Below are positions 25,205-37,159 of a DNA stretch of 64,000 nucleotides, piece after piece. Both the position numbers and the translations under genes were made by a program. Below the pieces are notes generated by a model, which did not search any database, was not told the origin of the DNA, and saw only the letters and a list, made by a program, of their open reading frames with translations. How positions within the stretch are numbered: position 1 is the stretch's first letter; each line of letters starts with the position of its first letter. Source of the stretch: Hemibagrus wyckioides (Eukaryota; Chordata; Actinopteri; Siluriformes; Bagridae); the NCBI RefSeq assembly GCF_019097595.1, contig NC_080714.1, positions 8,270,759 through 8,334,758 on the forward strand. The letters are read 5' to 3'.

Positions 25205-25530
25205 ACAGTGAAATTCTTTCATATATACCGTCCTTGGAGGTTGGGGTCAGGGCTCAGTGTAAGCCATGATGCAGCGTCCCTGGAGCAGGGGCGGTTGAGG
25301 GCCTTGTTTGGCGGTGCTGGGGCTACCACTGCCCTCCCTGAGCTTCAGGGGTTTCTACTGAGTAATCTGGTTTTCTCACCCAGTCCAAAGACATGCATTG
25401 TGGTTGATTATTGGCACCTCTTCATTGTGTGTAGTGTGTGTGATTGTAGATGTGATGGATTAACACTCTATCCAAGGTTCCCTGTGATCCTGTGTAGGTT
25501 AAGCTGTACAGAAAATGGATGGATGGAATC
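25205..25530 (+). repeat. Mosaic of two dispersed repeat families
   Basis: The left half carries the SINE-like family ('gccatgatgcagcgtccctg', 'ggttgagggccttg', 'ggcggtgctggggct'). It then switches to the reverse-oriented family of 10.7 kb ('ccagtccaaagacatgcatt', 'ccaaggttccctgtg', 'aaaatggatggatgg'). Confidence 0.6.
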
Positions 25531-26589
25531 TCAAGCATAAGAAATAGCAGTCACTGTTAGCTTCACACCCATGTCTGGCAATGATCAATATCTTATTAAT
25601 TATTAAACCAACACAGAAGTACTGGATACAGGAAAAGTTCCAGGAAGCAGCAAAGCTGTAGGAGTTTCAGCAGAGGCTTGTCTAAATAATGAACTTTGAG
25701 ATGACAAGTGTGATGGCCATGGAAGTTAAAGCTTTGGAAAATTTGGATGTATTTGAGTGTACAGATGAGGAGATCTGGACAGACTAAAGGAATAAAGCAC
25801 TGCTGCATTGCTCTGATGAGTCTTTTGAAACTATTAACTAAAGTCAAAGAAAATAGACAGTCAAAGAAGCTTAAGCAAAAAAAAAAGTCATAAAATCTAT
25901 ACATTGAAATAATGAATAAGAAATGTCTCCATAATATTTGTTTAATTACGGATAGCAATGAACATGAGAATTGCCATGAATGAAGGTCATCTAGAAACAG
26001 GTTTTTGGTCATGAATATACACCAAAAAATTTTTTTTTGGGAGTGTACATATCCAACGCCTACATGGGATAAGGGGGTAGGGTGTTTGCCTTGTCCCATT
26101 TCATCAGATTTGAAGTGCACTGAGGAACATGAACTAGCACTCAGCTTCACATCAATATTTAGCAGCATATAAATGAGGTCCTGCATCTCCACAAGCATCC
26201 CAAGGTCTGAAGCACGATATCAGGACATGCTACATTCAGAAACTACTTAAGGTCTCTTATTTTTAAATGTAAAAATCATTGGCAAACTGATGTGGTGTCA
26301 GATATAGTGCTTTCACAGAAAAAGAATCAACTTCAGAAAGCATTATGCTTCATTTCACCACGTCATCATTGATTATTTTTAAATAAACGCATCAGGATTT
26401 ATTCCTTCCTTAAAATCCTTTGTTCAAATCTGTAAGAATGAAAGCCAGGACTGTGGAAAGGCAACAGCTCCTGAAGTGCACTCGCACAAGGAGGCTGTTA
26501 CATAAGAGCAGCCAGTCCACCGTGATTCACACAGATATGTACCACTTGTATTAATGGGTTCTACATCATTCATTTAAAGTACCATGTTC

Positions 26590-26795
26590 ATTCATGCAAT
26601 TCTCCAATAAACCAAATATGTGGCAGTGCTACAATTCATAAAGTCCTGCAGATACTGCAACTGAAAAATAACCTTTCTTTACAACCATGGTGAGCAGAAA
26701 AGCATCACACAATGCTGAATCTGGAGCCAGATGGGCCATGCCCCCAGCAGAAGACTGCAGAAGACTACATCTGGTTTATTCCTGTCAGCCAGGAA
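26590..26795 (+). mobile_element. Tc1-like relic, second family, internally deleted
   Basis: 'atgtggcagtgctacaattc' and 'gtcctgcagata' (left end) jump to 'tttacaaccatggtgagcag', 'agcagaagactgcagaagac' and 'attcctgtcagccagg'. About 250 bases of the family body are missing between them. Confidence 0.7.
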
Positions 26796-27129
26796 GAGCG
26801 ATCTAAGCTGACAGTAGCTACAAGCTCATCTAAACAGTCTTCTGGGGTGGTTTTCACTCAGAAATGGGCTACTGTCGGCATTTTCGGCGTTTTTTTTCAG
26901 AACTGGACATTTTGCATATATACATACACATATTTATGTTTTGCTAGTTGACTAGGTGGCAGGATTTTTTTAAAGCACACAGTAAATGGATAACATGTAT
27001 GTGGGATGTGGTTATACTTTAAACAAACTTAAAGGATACAATAATTTATCAGGAGAAATGGGATATTTATGAATGTAGAGTAAATGCAGAAGAAATATAA
27101 ATTGCATGCAACTTTAGTGAGTGATAATT

Positions 27130-27315
27130 TTCTAAGTGAGAACACTTTGTAGATAACAGAGGTCAGGAGAAAGGGGGTAGACTGAATCGAGCTGCCAGGA
27201 AGGATATAGTAACTCTTTACAAACCTGGTGAGCAGAAAAGCATCTCAGAACGCAAAAGATATCAAAATTGTTGAGGTGATTTGGCCGCAACAGCAGAATA
27301 TCACATAGGGTTTGA
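27130..27315 (+). mobile_element. Tc1-like relic, second family, short fragment
   Basis: 'aacagaggtcaggagaa', 'gagctgccaggaaggata', 'gtgagcagaaaagcatctca' and 'caacagcagaatatcacat' are present in family order. Confidence 0.7.
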
Positions 27316-28126
27316 CAGTTTTTACTGTCTTTACCTATTTTCATACCTATTCTTCATTTCTATAAGAATAAGGTCTTTTATGTTCTTGATTAAATGCCTA
27401 TTGAGGAAAAATGCAAAGTTTTAAATGACCTTGTATTAATTACTTTAATGTTCTAAATATTATAATATTTAACTTTGAAGTGAAGACCTTTATTTTCATT
27501 TTAAAATGCCAGAAAAAATAAAATATAGTGTTTATATAGTATAGCTATAGTTTTTGGGAAGCAGAATGGATTTTACCGTTGACATTACTGACCATATTGG
27601 ATGAGAAAAGTTTAATTCGTCATATGAATGAATAAATAAATAAATAAATAAATGTTTACAATTGCTTTTTTTTTATTAAGAAGCAAATAATTATACTGCT
27701 TATCCATTCATAGTAAAATTTAATATTGTAGAATATCCATGGAACAAATTAGTTCCTGTTATCTCTCTCGAAGTTAATAAAAACATGCAGCTTTTCATGA
27801 CACTGAGAAACCACCAGGCCCTCATTTCTGAAGTTACAACTGCATGTGGTTTTAATCTGTTATGTGGAGCATCTACCATATATATATGTAGGTCTCTCTT
27901 TAGGTTGTTGCTATACTGTAGAACTGATAACCTATTAAAATGAGTGCATTAATATAAACATGTGATTTGATTTGGAGATGGAACTACTGTCTGAGCTGCT
28001 GTTATAGAAAATGAAACAACCTTCTGACCAATCGGCATTGAGAATGAATGAATCCCATAAACTTCCAAAATAACTAAAAGAATCTTCTTAAAGCATCACT
28101 GGATATTTTAAACATTAACTTTCCAT

Positions 28127-28330
28127 CCATCCATTTATTTTCTGGAGCACTTATCCTACACAGAGCCACATGGAACCTCGAGTCTATCCCCGGGGATATG
28201 AGGCACGGGTTAGGGGACATCCTGGACAGAGTGGCAACCCATTACAAGGCACAATCACAAACTATAGACAACTGAGAGAGCCGAATCAGCGAGGCAAACC
28301 TACAAACCACTAAGACATTGTGGCCACACC
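28127..28330 (+). repeat. Common fish dispersed repeat starting with (CCAT)n
   Basis: 'ccatccatccatttatt', 'gagtctatccccggggata', 'tggacagagtggcaaccca' and 'caaggcacaatcacaaac' match in style the family at 10.7 kb (reverse) and 35.56 kb. No coding potential is seen. Confidence 0.65.
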
Positions 28331-29019
28331 AACAATTCCAGTTAATGCAAATCATTGTTAATGTTAAACAGTTAATTACTATATGCAGAACAGAGTATTG
28401 TCTCTAGAAAATAATGTTTGTACATGAGGAAGAAATGCTAACAGTGCATTTTCAGAACAGCTGACAACACAGAAGAGGAAACACGAGAAGCCATTAGTGC
28501 TGTAATGATTTGACTGGATGGTATTACAGCTAAATCTTTAGCTTATGGCAGCTTACCCATAATTTCAGGGCTATCACTGCCACTGAGAGGCGTAATGAAG
28601 GACATTTCCATCCGTCAGTACAACAGTTTGAAGCATTTAAAGGTGACCTTTGTGTTTGCGATTGTCTCATCAACTAAACTGTAGGCGTGTCATTAGGTAT
28701 TGCAGTGTGCATTGAAACACACGATCATAATTTCCACTATATGAGTGTGCACCTAAAAACTAAAAGACCTGTGATTGTTCCTGCATATAAGTGAGAAATT
28801 GCTTCTCATTAAATATTGAACATCCTAGAGATGACACTGATATTGCATTGACTACCACAGAGACAAAGAGCTCAGATATTTATCACAGACTGTGTGAAAA
28901 TGATGAATTGCTCCAATCTTGTGCAAAGCCAGGTGACCTGGAAATGAAATTTAGAAAGAAAAAAAAAGACAGCCACCACCATATCCAAGCCTGGTGCTCT
29001 TGGGAACTTTCCGGAAGAT

Positions 29020-29045
29020 AAGTACACACACACACACACACACAA
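29020..29045. repeat. (CA)n microsatellite
   Basis: A short CA run is seen directly. Confidence 0.9.
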
Positions 29046-29183
29046 ACAGTTCTTTCCCACCCGAGGATGTCCTCTCACCTAGATTTGATTTCACGTTGAC
29101 AATTTCTATTTGGAGCCATGCCTTTTCCCATCATTTTGCCTCAAAGCTGAAAAAAACTGACACAGAAGGAAGAGATCAGCTTA

Positions 29184-29184
<1 letters not shown>

Positions 29185-29214
<30 letters not shown>

Positions 29215-29220
29215 TGTGTA
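29185..29220. repeat. (TG)n microsatellite
   Basis: A TG run directly abuts the terminus of the following Tc1-like relic. Confidence 0.9.
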
Positions 29221-29915
29221 CTCACTGTCCAGTTTAATAAGACAACCTGTACCCCATCTCATTTATGCAGTTATCCAATCAGCCAATCACGTGGCAGCAG
29301 CACAGTGCATAAAATCATGCAGATGCAGGTCGAGAGCTTCAGTTAATGTTCACATTGTACAACAGAATGGGATCTCACTGATTTTAACCATGGCATAAAT
29401 GTTTGTACCAGAAGGGCTGATTTGGTTATTTCAGAAACTTTCAGAAACTTTCAGAAACTTTCAGAAATTTCAGAATTTCACGAATAACTGTCTCTAGAAG
29501 ATTTCACACAGAATGGTGCAAAAAAATAAAAAAACAGTGAGTAAGAAATAGTTTTGTGAGTGGAAATGCCATGTTGATAAGAAAGATCTGATGAAAATGG
29601 TCAAGTTGAGCTTCAAGCTGCCAGGAAGCTTATATACTACATATACGTATATATAGTAACTCATATAATCACTCTTTACAACCGTGGTGAAGAGACAAGC
29701 ATCTCAGCATGCTCAAAACATCAAACTTTGAGGATGGAAGATCACATCAGGTTGCACTCCTGTCAGACAAGAACAGGAATCTGAGGCTATCATAGGCAAT
29801 GATGGAGACAGAAATGCTTTTCTGCTCAGCCTAGTTGTAAAGAGTGTTTATATGACGACTTATAGACTTCCTTCTATTTTTGCACAAATCTGTGTAAACT
29901 CTAGAGCTTGCACTG
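29219..29915 (+). mobile_element. Tc1-like relic, second family, with fold-back
   Basis: The left terminus reads 'tactcactgtccagtttaat'. The family body follows: 'atcacgtggcagcagcacag', 'aaaatcatgcagatgcaggt', a triplicated 'tttcagaaac', 'cactctttacaaccgtggtg' and 'caagaacaggaatctgaggc'. From about 29812 the sequence reverses ('gcttttctgctcagcc', 'ttgtaaagagtgtttat', 'tgtgtaaactctagagctt'), which is the minus-strand family. The result is a tail-to-tail inverted structure with no intact transposase. Confidence 0.8.
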
Positions 29916-31224
29916 TGCTGCTGCACATGCTTGAAGAGCTGCACAAATGAGCTAGTGTATACATGTAGGTAAGTGTATGTATTGGTGGGGACCAAATCTT
30001 TTCACCTGGATATGAGTATATGACACTTTTGACCTTGCAGGGACATTTAGCTGGTCCTCATTTAGCTGATCCTCATGAGTATTCATTGTACTGAGGTTAA
30101 GTGTGAGGTTAGATTTAAAAGTAGCATTAATAGTTATGTCAATGGAAAGCCATTCACAGGGATAGTAAGGCAAATGTTTGACTGTGCGTGTGTGTTTAGG
30201 CTGGGACGTTTCACGGTACGAATAACTGTATGAAAAAAGGAAATCTTAACCAACAACACTTATCTAGTAAAATAGAGCATACTAATTAATCTCTATTATC
30301 TTCTATTTTTATTATTTGCAAGCAAGGAAAGGGTTAAACAGTTTGCAATAAAAAACAACATAATCAACAACAACAAAACCCTAAAGGCTGCACAGAACAT
30401 GCAGTAATCAAATATCTGTGTGTTTAACAGACGTTTTGTTCAGCAAACTGACATTTTTGTCCTGCGCCATTAACATTGATGAATTGGGTGCTTTGGAAGG
30501 AACAGCAATTATGATGTCTAAGGACTCTCCAATTAATCTCATGTGGAGCTCTCCGCCAGTCCACATTATTGTTGTATTCTACATACCAGCACACATCAAT
30601 CAGGTTTAGGGCTTTAGGATACTGACAACCTGGCCAGCATGACTTCATCACTAAAATAAATGGTAGAAGATTGATTGCTAGGGGAGGTTTATAACTTTTT
30701 GCAGAACTATATGTGGATGTCATATAAATGGTTATTTTTCTATTGACATTTTTTAAGAAACTTTAGAGCATAAGAAGGGGCTTAATCCCTTATGCTGATT
30801 ATTGCAACAACAACAACAAAAAAAAAAAGCGTGTGTTGTTGGGTGGCAGGCTTAATGTTAAGAAATGATAAATTATTTAAAAATTCATTGGTTGAACTGT
30901 TTATAATATTAAGCTGCAGTTTTATTTCATATAAACATAAGCACATATTGCTTCTGCAGTCCAGGTCATGTCAGAGGTTGATAACATACTGTCTTCAACT
31001 GCACTAAAATATTCTTTCTGTAGATTTCATCATTAGTACACAGAATTTGACAAATAATAATTTTACATTTATTACTGACATGAAATGGAAACAGCATTTA
31101 AATAAACAACAGGAGCAAATAGGAGAAAAAAATTTTTTCCTCAAGTGCGATTGAAGCTACACTTTTTACATTTACATTCCTAGCATTTGCTAGTGCTTTG
31201 AAGTCTCTATCAATGAATACATTA

Positions 31225-31650
31225 ACACTGGTTCAATAGGTCACAGACTTGCCATTCATGCAGTTTTCCATTTAGCTAATCATGTTGCAGCAGCACAATG
31301 TATAAAATCATGTGGCTGTATATCAGAAATAATGTGATCTCAGTGATTTTGATCGTGGCATGGATGTTGGTGCCAGTTTGAGTATTTCAGAAACTGCTGA
31401 TCTCCTGGGATTTTCACACAGCAGCAGTCTCTAGAGTTTATACATGGTGAAAAACAAAAACAAAAGCAACAGCTGTGTGAGTGGAAACACATAGTTTATG
31501 CTAGTTTAGTATACCTAGTCATAAGAGAGTTCAGTGGAGAATGGCCAGATGCTAAAAAGTTTAAGAGTAACTCAAATAATCACTCTTTGCAACCATGATG
31601 AGCAGAAAAGCATCTCAGCATGCACAAAACATCAAACAGGTGAAGTGTAC
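31225..31650 (+). mobile_element. Tc1-like relic, second family
   Basis: 'gttgcagcagcacaatgtat', 'gtgatctcagtgattttgat', 'gcatggatgttggtgccagt', 'cagaaactgctgatctcctg', 'cactctttgcaaccatgatg' and 'gagcagaaaagcatctcagc' follow family order. It is truncated on the right and frames are broken. Confidence 0.8.
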
Positions 31651-31744
31651 ATTGGCTTTGCTTATGTCCTTTCAGGATTCTGAATGGTTCAGTATATTTT
31701 GCTGATCTCCTGAAGCAGTCTAGTGCATGAAGAGCACTTTGTTT

Positions 31745-31930
31745 ACTTACGTTTCTGCCATTAAGCAGATGCCCTTATCCAGAGGAGGATACAATTTATC
31801 TCATTTTATACAATTGAGGGTTAAGGGCTTTGCACAGGGGCCCAGCAGTGGCAGATTGGTGGACCTGGGATTCAGACTCACAACCTTTTGCTCAATAGTC
31901 CAACACCTTAACCACTAAGCTACCACATCC
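31745..31930 (+). repeat. Dispersed SINE-like repeat, variant
   Basis: 'ttaagcagatgcccttatcc', 'gggttaagggctttgcacag', 'cagcagtggcagattggtgg' and 'accttaaccactaagctacc' are seen. It is related in its central motifs to the family at 33.4 and 50.0 kb; a similar fragment lies near 13.56-13.69 kb. Confidence 0.6.
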
Positions 31931-32743
31931 TCACTTGGTAGATGAAGATGATTTCTTACATCACTCCAAAAATTCTATAATTATTTTAAAACAATTGTAT
32001 ACATTGGTCAGGTCTTAATCTTTGACTCATTTTGCTTCACGATTTGTAGTCATTCTCACAGATTCATTGTGATCTACACTGCTTCTCTAACATGATTTAT
32101 TATGAACACACCCTGTTTCCATCTTGTAATCTTTTGTATGAAACACTTTCAGATTTTGAACACATACAAATGTTCTTGCGAAAAAAAATGAAGATTATTG
32201 CAGCCTTCCTCATTTTACTAGAAGCATGGTGCTGCCTTTTGTATTAACCTTATCGACCCAGTGTATTTATTTTCATCCCTCTGGTCCAATCTTATGACAG
32301 TATCACGAAGTTCACTCCAGGATAAAATATTCGGGGTTTTTTTCCCCTTCTTCCTTTCGGAAACAGTCTATTTAAAGACATGGAACAAATACATGCCTAT
32401 CAGTAATGACACAAATGGTTCAGATCATGGGTTTCAGTATCACTGAAAATACTATAATTACATTATTATATTTAATTGCTGTCATCTGTGAAAATAGGCT
32501 AAGGAGTAAAATAGGCTAAGGAGATAATACACTAATATGTGTATTATTGAGCTACAAAAAAAGATACAAAAGAAAAAATTTTATTGTACATAATTGTTTT
32601 TTAAAGAATTGGTGTAATTACATCACAGATAATTCACTGAACAGCTAGCCTTTATATAAATGTTAATTATCAATAACTTAATCATCATTTATTAATTAAA
32701 AAATTCAAAAATAATGTTAAAAATAGATCAAATGGTTTTACAG

Positions 32744-32830
32744 TATTATATATTATATTATATTATATTATATTATATTATATTATATTATATTATATTA
32801 TATTATATTATATTATATCATATTATATTG
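32744..32830. repeat. (TATTA)n pentanucleotide microsatellite
   Basis: About 17 units of a five-base TTATA pattern are seen directly, with one C substitution near 32819. Confidence 0.95.
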
Positions 32831-32984
32831 TACATCTTTTCAAGAAACATCTTATAATAATATGATGTTTGTTACCTAAAGAGGAAAAATACGCTAGATG
32901 AGATTAACCTTTAACCTTTATGCAAACAGGATAGTGTTCCTCTCTATTACTTTGCTTTATTTATTTATTTATTTATTTATTTAA

Positions 32985-33598
32985 AGCTAACCGCTAGCTT
33001 AGCTTGTTGGCTAGGTTGCTAATATTGTCTAGCTTGTACATAGTCTTAATATTGCAAATTAAATGCTAGCTGGTTAGGTTAGGTTGTTCTCTATGTTGCT
33101 AATGGTGTCTAGCTTGAACAAAGCCTAAGTATTGGATATAAAGCACTAGCCTATTAGGTTAACTTGTTGGCTAGGTTGCTTATCTAGCCTATCTTGTACA
33201 CAGTCAATCTGTTACAGATTAAGCGCTAGCTGGTTAGGTTAGCTTGTTAGGAAGGTTGATTATGGTGTCTAGCTTGTACACAGCTAACCAGCTAGCTGAT
33301 TAAGTTGTCTTTATTTTTGTCACCTATACATAACTGCACAGTGAAATTCTTTCTTCACATATCTCATCCTTGGGGGTTGGGGTTAGAGCGCAGGGTCTGC
33401 CTGGAGCTGGGTGGGTTGAGGGCCTTGCTCAAGGGCCCAATGGTGGCAGCTAGGCGGTGCTGGGGCTTGAACACCGATCTTCCCGTCAGCGACCCAGACC
33501 CAGACTCAGCTAATTTTGCCTATCTTGTACAGTATAACTGGTAGAGATTAAGCGCTAGCTGATTAGGTTAGCTTGTTGGCTAGGTTGCTAATTTTTTT
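32985..33598 (+). repeat. Minisatellite, unit about 80 bp, interrupted by a SINE-like insert
   Basis: Five or more units share 'gctagctggttaggttagct', 'tgttggctaggttgctaat' and 'tctagcttgtacacag'. The array is split at about 33300-33520 by a dispersed SINE-like repeat and resumes with 'tatcttgtacagtataac' and 'aagcgctagctgattaggtt'. The insert is therefore younger than the array. Confidence 0.8.
33310..33515 (+). repeat. SINE-like dispersed repeat inserted in minisatellite
   Basis: 'gcacagtgaaattctttctt', 'gggttggggttagagcgcag', 'gccttgctcaagggcccaat', 'gcggtgctggggcttgaaca' and 'gtcagcgacccagac' are the most complete copy of this family in the window. Confidence 0.7.
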
Positions 33599-34035
33599 GC
33601 AAATACTAATTCTTATTATGATGGACAGTAAAAATTGTGACTATGTGGCTCTCAGTCCTTCTTTGGGAACATCCTTTCTGTACCGATCTTATATGGCAGC
33701 AGCTGATGGAGAGTTTGTCAGCTGGGCTCTGTCTCCAGAACTGTCTCAGGCTGAGCTAATTGCTACGTGGGAGTTGACTTGCTCACATTTATGCAGGTAA
33801 TAAATGATTGAGTTAATTTGTCCCTTGTGGACAGATGTGCCATTTTAGGGTAGCATAATTACTGCATAACTTGACTACACATAACAATGTCAAGGTATAT
33901 TATTAGCATATTAGTATAACCATCTGCTTACATCTGTGGTGTTATTTGGAATACAAAATAGACAGGAAATTAGACATGTATGTACTCTCCTGCCATATCA
34001 TTATGCTTCATACATGTATGAACATGGGTACATGT

Positions 34036-34675
34036 ACCTTTAGTTCCAGTAAAAGGGATTCTTAATGCTTCAGCATACCAAGGCATTTTGGGCAAGGTCA
34101 ATAAAGACATGGATGAGTGAGTTTGGTGTGGAGGAGCTTGACTGGCCTGCACAGAGTCCTGACCTCAACCCGATAGAACACCTTTGGGATGAATTAGAGC
34201 GGAGACTGTGAACCAGGTCAAAACTGGAACATCTGCCTTTACATGCACATGAATGTAATATGGAGTTGTCCCGCCCTTTGCAGCTATAACAGCTTCAACT
34301 CTTCTGGGAAGGCTTTCCACAAGGTTTAGAAGTGTGTTTATGGGAATTTTTGACCATTCCTCTAGAAGCGCATTTGTGAGGTCAGGCAGTGATGTTGGAC
34401 GAGAAGGGAGTGGCTTGCAGTCTCCACTCTAATTCATCCCAAAAGTGTTCTATCTGGTTGAGGTCAGGACTCAAGTTCCTCCACAGCAAAACTCACTCAT
34501 CCATGTCTTTATGGACCTTGCTTTGTGCGCTGATGTACAGTCATGTTGGAACAGGAAGCGGTCATCCCCAAACTGATCCCACAAAGTTGGGAGCATGAAA
34601 TTGTCCAAAATGTCTTGGTATGCTGAAGCATTAAGAGTTCCATTTACTGGGGTGTCCCAAAAGTCTACATACCCC
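34036..34675. mobile_element. Tail-to-tail inverted pair of Tc1 fragments
   Basis: The plus-strand part (about 34036-34215) carries 'tagttccagtaaaaggga', 'ctggcctgcacagagtcctg' and 'atagaacacctttgggatga', an internally deleted C-terminal transposase segment. From about 34220 the minus strand carries the same family: 'cagctataacagcttcaact', 'ggaaggctttccacaagg', 'catgtctttatggaccttgc' and 'gtccaaaatgtcttggtatg'. Both arms are closer to the 3.9-kb subfamily than to the intact copies. Near 34652 the sequence passes into a different terminus-like motif, 'ggtgtcccaaaagtcta'. Confidence 0.8.
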
Positions 34676-35554
34676 TTGGTAAAATGAACAATGAAACAAT
34701 GAAATGATGATAAATCAGGTCAGAACTTTTTACTAGCCTCAGTGTGAAATTACAGTGTATAAAAATGACATGAAAAACAATCAGAAACCTTTTAGGAAAG
34801 AAAAATACTATAGTTGTGTAAGTGTTCACACTCTTTCATAACGTATTTTTATTGCTTGTCTTTCTTTATGATGTTTCTGAATTTGTATGTTTTTGTTTAT
34901 TATTATTAGATTATTATTATTTATTTATTATTATTATTGTTTGTATATTATTACCAAAGGTATAATTTTACTGTGTCTTAATTTATTTTTAAAATCTACA
35001 TTGTAAAATCAGAAAATAATATTAACAACTGGACAGTTAATACCTTTATTAAAACACTTTCTGAAGGTTTAGTCACTGCATTACAGCATTTCTGCTGTAA
35101 TAATAACCAAGTGTGCAGAGTGAAAATGAAAATGAATAGCTATTAAAAATGTAAATGACTGTAAACTAAATGTAATTGTCAGTTTTAAAGGATTCATCTA
35201 AGCACATTTCCACCTGCTAGGTTACTGTAAAATAATAGTAATTTCCATTTTTTGCAGAATGTTAATTACCGTAATTAGTGTCATTTAACCCCTGCTGCTG
35301 AGTCTTTGTGCCATTTAATTTTACACAATTTATTTAAGCAGCATATTTTATGTGGCGGATTTCATGTGCATTGACGAACAAGGAACAATGACTATGAAAT
35401 AAATCTCATTTATATTTCTGACCTCTCTGTGCTTCAGATCATTAGCTGAGGTCGAAGGCTTAGGTGTGATTAGCTCTAGCTCTTCTAACTCATTACTGAT
35501 TATGAATTGTGTTTTTTGTTTTGGAGGTGTGTAGAGAGGGTGGTGGTACCGGGG

Positions 35555-35720
35555 TTTCCAAACCTTTCATCCATCTTACACAGGGTCACAGGGAACCTAG
35601 AGTCTATCCCCAGGGACTCTGGGCATCCATCACAGGGAACAATCACACACGCCCAGTCAAACAATACGGTCAATTTAGCAATCAGCCTACAACAGATGTC
35701 TCTGGACTGGTGGAGGAAAA
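35555..35720 (+). repeat. Common fish dispersed repeat
   Basis: 'ttcatccatcttacacaggg', 'agagtctatccccagggact' and 'catcacagggaacaatcaca' are the same family as at 28.13 kb. Confidence 0.6.
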
Positions 35721-35747
35721 ATAATAATTTATAATCACACTCTCTGA

Positions 35748-35982
35748 TGGATGGGTTCCCTTTTGAGTCTGGTACCTCTCAAGGTTTCCTTGTCTTTCTT
35801 CTGAAGGAGTTTTTCCTTGTCAAAGTCGCCTCAGGCTTGCTCATTAGGAGTAAATACAAATAAATTCAAATATAAATCTAATATTAATCTTGAACTTTTT
35901 GTTCTACATTTCTTATGTTCTGTAAAGATGCTGTGAGACAATGTCCATTGTCAAAAGTGATACACAAATAAAATTGAAACGT
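35748..35982 (+). mobile_element. Non-LTR retrotransposon 3' end
   Basis: 'ggtacctctcaaggtttcct', 'ggagtttttccttgtcaaag', 'gatgctgtgagacaatgtcc' and 'acacaaataaaattgaaac' give the longest copy of this tail family in the window. Confidence 0.7.
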
Positions 35983-36841
35983 GTAAAACAACGTGAAAGG
36001 AACTGAAGATGTCTGTGACGTACCTCAAATTAGTCAATTAACTTGTCAATACTTTATTGAATTTAAACTTTTCTGTGGGGATTTTCACTTCCATTTTCTC
36101 CCAGTATTCTCTGTGGCAACTTTGGCATTTAAAACTTGTCATCTCCCTTTAAGATTATGAGAATTATTTACTATTTTTAAACATTTTTTTTTAACACTTC
36201 TAGTTCATTGACATTTGCCATAATGATGCATCATAAGTATTTTTACTCAACTCTCAAATCTCACCTTGTAACCCAGGTCAATGTTATTTACAGTGCCACT
36301 TATAATATTTATTAAGAACAACAGAAGTTCTTATTATGTGATAACTAAAGAAAATAAAGAAATTATAGTACCTTATAACTACCGTGCTGTGGAATTGTCG
36401 ATTCTGACCGGTCTGTTAGTGTTGATTCATATCCTAGTGCTTTACTCGGTACTTAGGACACTAACGTCGGCTGCCAGATGTTTACATTCATCCTAATATA
36501 TTATTGTCTCTATAGTAAGATATATGGATCTATATCAAGAGAGGCTGGTGAGAATGAGTCTGTAACTATAAGCTATAATTTAGTGATAACAGGAACTCGC
36601 TCATCTTCCTGACATTAACATTAACCTGTGAAATATTCATCAGAAACAGAAAAGCTGCTGATGAAAAAGAGAAATAAAACACTTGAGCCTCATTACACCA
36701 GCTTGTCTTTGATTATTTTCCTAGAACAGCACACCCTTATGTTTTATCGCTAATTTCTCAGAGCTGTATAAGTGATTAAACCGCCATAACCCTCACGACA
36801 ATTTCTATTACAGACACAGAGGTTTTTAGTAGTGCATCATG

Positions 36842-36847
36842 TTTATT
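36842..36847 (-). terminator. acot7: acot7 polyadenylation signal
   Basis: The forward TTTATT here is AATAAA on the minus strand, 313 bases after the acot7 stop codon, and I see no earlier AATAAA in the 3' UTR. A GU-rich 'tctgtgtctgt' element lies about 25-30 bases downstream on the minus strand (36811-36821). This is the expected arrangement for cleavage near 36825. Confidence 0.7.
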
Positions 36848-37159
36848 ATACCGAATGATAGACACATTTCATAAATAGAACTCTTTAGACATAAAATAAG
36901 ATTTACATAATATTATCCTTCAACTAGTATCTACATACACAAGGTACTTTGGTATGCAGCAGTTTATCAACAAACATGAAGAGTATGATTTTGATAAAAT
37001 ATTGTGTTCCCTTTTCATCCATTCTGCTACACTTAGAATAACAGTAGAGTATTTTTTCTCTCTTTTTTTTTTTGCTTTTTTAAACTAAGACCTTGGACAA
37101 TATTCTATGAATTGTTCTATGAACTATGTTGCTGTATTATGCTCGTGTACTGTGGGGCG

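Larger units (their letters stand above)
24716..36820. other. Intergenic region between acot7 3' end and gpr153 5' end
   Basis: No coding exon is recognised on either strand. Contents are SINE-like repeats (25.2, 31.8 and 33.4 kb), several relics of the second Tc1-like family (26.6, 27.2, 29.2 and 31.2 kb), a (TATTA)n tract, a minisatellite interrupted by an insertion (33 kb), an inverted Tc1 pair (34.0-34.7 kb) and a LINE tail (35.75-35.98 kb). The longest frame (25596-26198, minus strand) is Phe/Cys/Leu-rich without recognisable motifs. Confidence 0.6.

Noticed and set aside
25596..26198. 200-residue minus-strand open frame
   Set aside because: It is a Leu/Phe/Cys-rich translation of AT-rich DNA with no domain, no splice context and no family resemblance; length alone is not evidence.
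34652..34690. Mariner-like terminus 'ggtgtcccaaaagtcta'
   Set aside because: No matching second end or transposase was found nearby, so it is not listed as an element of its own.
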